Shown here one piece after another: positions 59,310 through 64,000 of a DNA stretch of 64,000 bases (positions within the stretch are counted from its first letter, which is position 1; each line of letters begins with the position of its first letter). Under the pieces are notes generated by a model that had not been told where the DNA came from, did not search any database, and worked only from the letters and a program-made list of their open reading frames with translations. The DNA comes from an uncultured Chitinophaga sp. (GTDB lineage: Bacteria; Bacteroidota; Bacteroidia; Cytophagales; Cyclobacteriaceae). The position numbers were made by a program, and so were the translations under genes. Location of the stretch: positions 310,001 to 374,000 of the forward strand of contig CABHOK010000011.1 in the NCBI GenBank assembly GCA_902168205.1. The letters are read 5' to 3'.

Positions 59310-59758
59310 TGAGTAGAGCACATAAAATCATCGCTTCCTGTTTTGGAATCGGTCACCTGAAAGGTGGAGGCACCGTAGCGGCAGCAGTGTGCTGCGGTGC
59401 CTTACTTCTGGTTCGCGATGGGAAGCTTGATCCGATACTAATGCTTTTAATAACACTGATCGTCATAGACATCGGTGTCTGGTCGGCTGACGGTGTGGAA
59501 CCCGAATGGGGAAAAGACAGTAGCCGTGTAGTTATAGATGAAATTGCAGGAATGTGCGTAAGCGTTTTGTTCCTGCCATTAACCTGGAGCACGATCATAA
59601 CGGGTTTTATACTCTTTCGTGCCTTTGATATACTGAAACCGCTATATATACGGAAACTCGAAGCTGTTTCCGGAGGATGGGGCGTGATGCTGGACGATGT
59701 AGCGGCCGGTATATATACGAACATCGTTATGCAAGTGCTGATAAGATTTACGCTGTAG
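59309..59758 (+). CDS. PgpA-like phosphatase, candidate phosphatidylinositol-phosphate phosphatase
   Basis: 149 residues from the GTG at 59309 (TAGTG overlap with the MIPS stop). A longer frame starting at 59138 lies inside the MIPS gene and is not real. The PgpA hallmarks are present: IGHLKGGGTVAAAV at the N-terminus, VVIDEIAGMCVSVLFLP in the middle, FRAFDILKPLYIRKLE and the final GGWGVMLDDVAAGIYTN with the acidic metal-binding pair. PgpA normally dephosphorylates phosphatidylglycerol phosphate. In this context, between inositol phosphate synthase and a phosphatidyltransferase, dephosphorylating phosphatidylinositol phosphate is more likely. Confidence 0.85.
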   Translation: MSRAHKIIASCFGIGHLKGGGTVAAAVCCGALLLVRDGKLDPILMLLITLIVIDIGVWSADGVEPEWGKDSSRVVIDEIAGMCVSVLFLPLTWSTIITGFILFRAFDILKPLYIRKLEAVSGGWGVMLDDVAAGIYTNIVMQVLIRFTL

Positions 59759-59768
59759 CTATAAGCTT

Positions 59769-60137
59769 ATGCAAACGTTCATAAAAGCGCAGGGCGCATC
59801 ATTCTTGGCCTGGGTGGTAGACACACTGGCGATGGTCTTTTGTGTCGAAGTCCTTTCGCTGCGCTATACGGTTGCCAGTGTAACCGGCAATGCTGCTGGT
59901 GCTATAACACATTTTACAGTTGGAAGAGGGTGGGTATTTAATTCACAAAAAAACATCAGCCACCAGATGTTTCGATATGCACTGGTATGGTGTGGATATG
60001 TATTTCTGACAACCTTCCTGGTATATCTCTTTGCCGACTACCTAAAAATCAACTACCTGGTATCGAAGGTAACTTCTTCTGTACTGGCAAGTATAGTTTA
60101 TACGTATCCCTTGCAAAAATATTTTGTATTTAAATGA
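59769..60137 (+). CDS. GtrA-family membrane protein
   Basis: 122 residues with four predicted transmembrane helices (about 8-28, 38-54, 70-90, 100-118). GTxxxTHFTVGRGWVF with its conserved Asn/Phe region and the ending YPLQKYFVFK match the GtrA family, small proteins linked to flipping or handling of lipid-linked sugars. Within this operon it may translocate a phospholipid or inositol lipid intermediate; that is inference. The start is ten bases after the PgpA-like stop and its own stop overlaps the next ATG by four bases. Confidence 0.82.
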   Translation: MQTFIKAQGASFLAWVVDTLAMVFCVEVLSLRYTVASVTGNAAGAITHFTVGRGWVFNSQKNISHQMFRYALVWCGYVFLTTFLVYLFADYLKINYLVSKVTSSVLASIVYTYPLQKYFVFK

Positions 60138-62716
60138 ACCTGGTTCAACACACGATAATGATGGTAGCGATAGCGCGGAGGGAGCGGTTGATCCTCAGTA
60201 TACTTTTTGTGCTGGCCGCAACGGTGCTTCACGCGCAAACAGTTGTTACCGGAACAATCATTGATAAAGAAACGAAAGATCCTTTACCATTTGTAAACGT
60301 GATCTTCGCAGGAACAGCAACAGGCTCTGTTTCCGATACCGAGGGAAAGTATAGAATTCATTCAACTGAAGCTTACACACAGGTACAGTTCTCCTTTATA
60401 GGATATAAAACCATTACCCGAAATATCAAGCCCGGTGAAACAAACGAGATCAACATACGACTCGAACCGGAAGCAACGGTACTGAACGAAGTAGAGGTTA
60501 CCGTTGACAACAGAAAAGAAAAGTATAGAAACAAGAATAACCCGGCGGTAGACCTGGTGCGCGAAATGATTGACCGCAAGAAACAAAACCGCATGGAAAA
60601 CTACCAGTTTGTAGAGTATGAAGAATACGAGAAACTACAAATGTCGCTGAGTAATGTTTCTGACAAGTTTAAAGAACGAAAATTATTCCGGAAGTATAAA
60701 TGGTTGTTCGATAACGTAGACACCACTTCCATTGAAGGCAAAGCATTGCTGCCTATATATCTGCAGGAGACGATCAACGATCAATACTATCGCAAATCTC
60801 CGGAGAAGAAGAAGACTATCAAGAAAGCACATCAGAAAGTAAGCTTTGATGATTATGTTGATAACCAGGGATTGAGCACATACCTCAACTACCTGTACAA
60901 TGATATCGATATATATGATAACAACATTACAATACTTACCAACCAGTTTTTGAGTCCAATTGCGGATGCGGCTCCTACGTTCTATAAATTTTATATTACC
61001 GATACGCTAAAAGACGTAACGCCTAAACTGGCTGAACTCGTTTTTGTACCGCGCAACGCAGGCGATTTCCTGTTCCAGGGAAAATTATACGTTACACTCG
61101 ACAGTAATTACGCTGTGCAGAAAGTGGACATGACGGTGAACAAGAACATTAACCTGAACTGGGTTCGCGAACTCTATATACAACAAGACTTCGAAAAAGG
61201 TGAAGATAACCGTTACCATGTATCGCGCAGTAAAATGCGTGCAGACTTCGGCTTGTCCAAAGACAGAGGAGGTATATATGGTGAACGCCTCGTGTCTTAT
61301 AAAAACTTTACAACAAACCACGAACGTCAGGATAGTTTCTACGAAGCTGAAGAAGGTGCTGCGACCTCTATACTTGATCCGCAGAACAGCGAAGAGTATT
61401 GGTTGGCACATCGTCACGACTCACTTTCTCATGCTGAATCTAAAGTATACCAGAATATAGATAGCCTGCAGAAGATGCCATCGTTCAGACGTACCATGGA
61501 CATCGCTACGCTGTTGCTGGCCGGGTATAAAAGTTTTGGATGGTGGGAGTTAGGGCCGGTAAATACATTTTACAGCTTTAACCCGGTAGAAGGTTTCAGA
61601 CTTCGCGTTGGGGGAAGAACAACAACCCGCTTCAGTGAAAGACTATACCTGGAAACGTATGGCGCCTATGGTTTTAAAGATGAGAAGTGGAAATATTATT
61701 TAGGTGCTACATACTCATTCACGGGTAAATCGATCTGGCAGTTTCCGGTGAAGTCATTGCGTGTAAGCTTTCAGCGTGATACAAAAATTCCGGGACAGGA
61801 ACTCCAGTTCGTGCAGGAGGATAACTTCCTGCTTTCGTTCAAGCGCGGTGTAAACGATAAATGGTTATACAACGACATCTGGACAATTGATTACCTGAAT
61901 GAATTCGATAATCACTTCTCGTACAGACTTGGCTTCAAGAACTGGAAACAAACACCTGCCGGTGGTTTGTACTACCAGGTGCGTGATGGCGAAACAACAC
62001 GCGATATACAGCAACTGACAACAACCGAAGTATCACTGGAATTGCGCTGGGCACCGGGTGAGCAATTCTACCAGGGTAAATCGTATCGCATACCAATCCC
62101 GAATCGCTATCCTATTTTTACTTTGCGTGGTATCGGGGGTGTTAAAGGTTTATTCAACAGCCAGTATAATTATCAGAACGTAGCGTTGAATATATACAAA
62201 CGTGTATACCTGTCTCAGTTCGGCTATACCGACATCGTAGCAGAAGGCGGGTATATATTTGGGAAGGTACCATTCCCGCTGCTCGGTATACACCGTGCCA
62301 ACCAAACGTATTCATACCAGTTACAATCGTATAACCTCATGAACTTCCTCGAGTTTGTGAGCGATAAGTATGTAAGTGTTAATTTCGATCACTATTTCAA
62401 CGGTTTTATTTTTAACAAGATACCGTTGCTGAAAAAGCTGAAATGGCGCGAGGTGGCAACCTTTAAAGTATTGTACGGAAGTATACGCAATGAAAATAAC
62501 CCGCAATACAATACATCGCAATTCCTGTTTCCTGTTAATGATGAGGGGGTGGCAACAACATACTCCCTGCGCAGAGAGCCCTATATGGAAGCGAGTGTGG
62601 GTATAGCAAACATTTTCAAACTGCTGCGCTTCGACCTGGTGAAACGATTATCATATTACGATCATCCTGAAGTGGCTAAGTGGGGAATACGCGGAAGATT
62701 TAAATTTGATTTTTAG
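60134..62716 (+). CDS. DUF5686 outer-membrane protein with carboxypeptidase-like N-domain
   Basis: 860 residues. The N-terminal signal is preceded by a basic stretch (RRERLILSILFVL, then LHAQ). A carboxypeptidase-regulatory-like domain follows (VTGTIIDKETKDPLPFVNVIFAGT to about residue 115, ending NEVEVTVDNR), then a long DUF5686 region and an aromatic C-terminal barrel ending KWGIRGRFKFDF. The length and build are like small TonB-dependent-receptor relatives without a plug. DUF5686 proteins have no known role. Its place inside the inositol/sphingolipid operon suggests a part in moving or anchoring the lipid at the outer membrane. Confidence 0.85.
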   Translation: MNLVQHTIMMVAIARRERLILSILFVLAATVLHAQTVVTGTIIDKETKDPLPFVNVIFAGTATGSVSDTEGKYRIHSTEAYTQVQFSFIGYKTITRNIKPGETNEINIRLEPEATVLNEVEVTVDNRKEKYRNKNNPAVDLVREMIDRKKQNRMENYQFVEYEEYEKLQMSLSNVSDKFKERKLFRKYKWLFDNVDTTSIEGKALLPIYLQETINDQYYRKSPEKKKTIKKAHQKVSFDDYVDNQGLSTYLNYLYNDIDIYDNNITILTNQFLSPIADAAPTFYKFYITDTLKDVTPKLAELVFVPRNAGDFLFQGKLYVTLDSNYAVQKVDMTVNKNINLNWVRELYIQQDFEKGEDNRYHVSRSKMRADFGLSKDRGGIYGERLVSYKNFTTNHERQDSFYEAEEGAATSILDPQNSEEYWLAHRHDSLSHAESKVYQNIDSLQKMPSFRRTMDIATLLLAGYKSFGWWELGPVNTFYSFNPVEGFRLRVGGRTTTRFSERLYLETYGAYGFKDEKWKYYLGATYSFTGKSIWQFPVKSLRVSFQRDTKIPGQELQFVQEDNFLLSFKRGVNDKWLYNDIWTIDYLNEFDNHFSYRLGFKNWKQTPAGGLYYQVRDGETTRDIQQLTTTEVSLELRWAPGEQFYQGKSYRIPIPNRYPIFTLRGIGGVKGLFNSQYNYQNVALNIYKRVYLSQFGYTDIVAEGGYIFGKVPFPLLGIHRANQTYSYQLQSYNLMNFLEFVSDKYVSVNFDHYFNGFIFNKIPLLKKLKWREVATFKVLYGSIRNENNPQYNTSQFLFPVNDEGVATTYSLRREPYMEASVGIANIFKLLRFDLVKRLSYYDHPEVAKWGIRGRFKFDF

Positions 62717-62719
62717 TTT

Positions 62720-63472
62720 ATGGAGGATATAGCACAGAAGTCTATCAAGAATACAGGTATGGAATCAAAACCGATCCGGATTGTTTTACAACAACTCATT
62801 TACAAGGTCATCAATCCGTTTGTAAAGTTTCTGATCAAGATAGGTTTTACACCAAATGCAGTAACTACTACAGGGCTTATCCTGAATATAGGTGTTGCAG
62901 TTATTTTCATAATAGGCGCGGAAGAAGGGAACCGCGGAGACTTATCGTATGTTGGCTGGGCAGGGGGACTGATCTTGTTTGCAGGATTGTTTGATATGCT
63001 GGATGGACAGGTAGCACGCCTGGGGAATATGAGCTCTACATTCGGAGCGTTGTACGACTCGGTGCTCGATCGTTACAGCGAGCTTATCATGTTCCTGGGT
63101 ATTTGCTACTACCTGATCGGCCACCACTACTTTCTGAGTTCATTGTTTGCCTTTATAGCACTGATCGGGTCCATGATGGTAAGTTATGTGCGCGCCCGTG
63201 CGGAAGGTTTGGGCATTGAATGTAAGGGAGGATTGATGCAGCGTCCGGAACGCGTTGTAACGGTAGGTGTAACTGCCATTGCATGCGGTATAACTGCGAG
63301 TATACTGGGAGGAAACTACAAACTATATATACCGGGTATTCCGTTCCAGGTATTCGAAACGATATCAATTTTTACAATACCGCTAACGGTGATGGCGATT
63401 CTGACAAACATTACTGCGATCAACAGGTTGCGTGATGCGAAGCGCTCACTCGAATTGAAAGAAAATAAATAA
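62720..63472 (+). CDS. CDP-alcohol phosphatidyltransferase, candidate inositol-lipid synthase
   Basis: 250 residues with about six membrane helices. The catalytic motif is perfect: Asp92, Asp95-Gly96, Ala99-Arg100, Gly109, Asp113 and Asp117 (DxxDGxxARx8Gx3Dx3D). A second in-frame ATG at 62759 is possible. The family transfers a phosphatidyl group from CDP-diacylglycerol to an alcohol. Next to inositol-3-phosphate synthase and a PgpA-like phosphatase the likely acceptor is inositol phosphate, giving phosphatidylinositol phosphate, as in Bacteroides inositol-lipid synthesis; use of a ceramide-derived substrate cannot be excluded. It starts three bases after the DUF5686 stop. Confidence 0.88.
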   Translation: MEDIAQKSIKNTGMESKPIRIVLQQLIYKVINPFVKFLIKIGFTPNAVTTTGLILNIGVAVIFIIGAEEGNRGDLSYVGWAGGLILFAGLFDMLDGQVARLGNMSSTFGALYDSVLDRYSELIMFLGICYYLIGHHYFLSSLFAFIALIGSMMVSYVRARAEGLGIECKGGLMQRPERVVTVGVTAIACGITASILGGNYKLYIPGIPFQVFETISIFTIPLTVMAILTNITAINRLRDAKRSLELKENK

Positions 63473-63478
63473 GACACG

Positions 63479-64000
63479 ATGAATTTTTTGATCAGTCTGT
63501 TTTTTGTCGGTGCCATGTCGTTCACACCGGCAGCACCGGAAGAAGCATGCATCTGCAAGGGACAGGAAAAATTTCCGACTCCTCCAGCCGATCAGAATAC
63601 TCTCTTCTATATACAGCGCACGCCCAATACCAATACAATCATTTACGCGCTTAACTTCGAAAAGAAGGATCAGCTTGATGCCGACAACCCGGTACATCCA
63701 TACTGGATACGCTACCAGGAAGAAGGACAAAAAGAAGAGTTGTCATTCATACAACGCAATTACGCGTACGGATTAAAAACCGAAGATCTTGGAAACGGTA
63801 AATATGAATTGCGCTTTGTATCCTATAAGAAACTTCCGTTTTACCTCACCAAGTCTTCTCGCGATAACCAGTATCACATTCATGCCGTGATCAACAAAAA
63901 GAAAATCGAAGTGTCGCGCGTTTTTTTACAGATAGAAGGCGGATCTTTCTGGTTGCCCAATGTAGTTTGTGCAGAAGTAAAAGGTGTAGATCCTGATACA
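63479..64000 (+). CDS. DUF4833-family exported protein (partial, runs off the right edge)
   Basis: 174 codons are visible and the frame is open at the edge. An ATG six bases after the previous stop begins MNFLISLFFVGAMSFTPAAP, a weak signal peptide. The mature part has a Cys pair (EACICKG), then NTLFYIQRTPNTNTIIYALNF, VHPYWIRYQEEGQKEELSF and YGLKTEDLGNGKYELRFVSY, the DUF4833 pattern of a single strand-rich domain. The family has no known activity. It belongs to the same transcript as the lipid genes by spacing, so it may be an accessory of inositol-lipid metabolism. Confidence 0.8.
   Translation, partial: MNFLISLFFVGAMSFTPAAPEEACICKGQEKFPTPPADQNTLFYIQRTPNTNTIIYALNFEKKDQLDADNPVHPYWIRYQEEGQKEELSFIQRNYAYGLKTEDLGNGKYELRFVSYKKLPFYLTKSSRDNQYHIHAVINKKKIEVSRVFLQIEGGSFWLPNVVCAEVKGVDPDT

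Overview
The window looks like a chromosomal segment of a Bacteroidota (Bacteroidetes) bacterium, probably Cytophagales-like. The evidence is two proteins with C-terminal type IX secretion (T9SS) sorting domains, a TonB-dependent receptor, lipoproteins, a giant one-piece hybrid sensor kinase with a two-component propeller, AraC regulators, DUF5686/DUF4833/DUF6660 families, almost no Shine-Dalgarno sequences, and several promoters with the Bacteroidetes -7 element TAnnTTTG. I see no rRNA, tRNA, CRISPR, phage or IS element. The lower-rank placement is inference.

Layout. 1-340: the end of a T9SS cargo protein. 442-4850: a minus-strand response regulator/histidine kinase pair with an outer-membrane barrel and a PepSY-like protein, plus a divergent lipoprotein; three of these genes share an 11-bp direct-repeat box at their promoters. 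4944-7937: a ModE-like regulator, then a TonB-dependent receptor with a ModE-type operator six bases before its start. 8142-11140: a YCII (DGPF) protein, an ECF42-type sigma factor and an alditol-oxidase-like flavoenzyme. 11314-17605: a TetR-controlled RND drug efflux operon with a palindrome abutting the tetR start. 17835-23542 (minus): a GH43 enzyme, a truncated AraC-like remnant, an intact AraC regulator and a DUF1800-DUF1501 pair. 23845-28050: a hybrid sensor kinase with 14 propeller repeats. 28121-34310: a heavy-metal efflux set (DUF6660, CzcA-type pump, TolC-like, CusB/CzcB-like). 35958-43655: a 2565-residue T9SS cargo built from three repeats of about 890 residues. 43731-54178: a Spy-like protein, a lipoprotein, a NUDIX hydrolase, a flavin reductase, a GH35 enzyme, a response regulator plus PAS kinase, a DUF4861 protein and a thiolase.

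The main system is at 54625-64000 (continuing past the edge). Nine same-strand genes, mostly overlapping or a few bases apart, encode serine palmitoyltransferase, a GNAT-fold candidate bacterial ceramide synthase, a candidate ceramide reductase, inositol-3-phosphate synthase, a PgpA-like phosphatase, a GtrA membrane protein, a DUF5686 outer-membrane protein, a CDP-alcohol phosphatidyltransferase and a DUF4833 protein. Read together this is a compact candidate locus for making, and perhaps exporting, inositol-containing sphingolipids.

Other structures that genes do not explain: three intergenic arrays of degenerate 8-base units, two of them as inverted arms; several long hairpins in intergenic leaders; and an apparent strong excess of the tetranucleotide TATA throughout coding and non-coding DNA.
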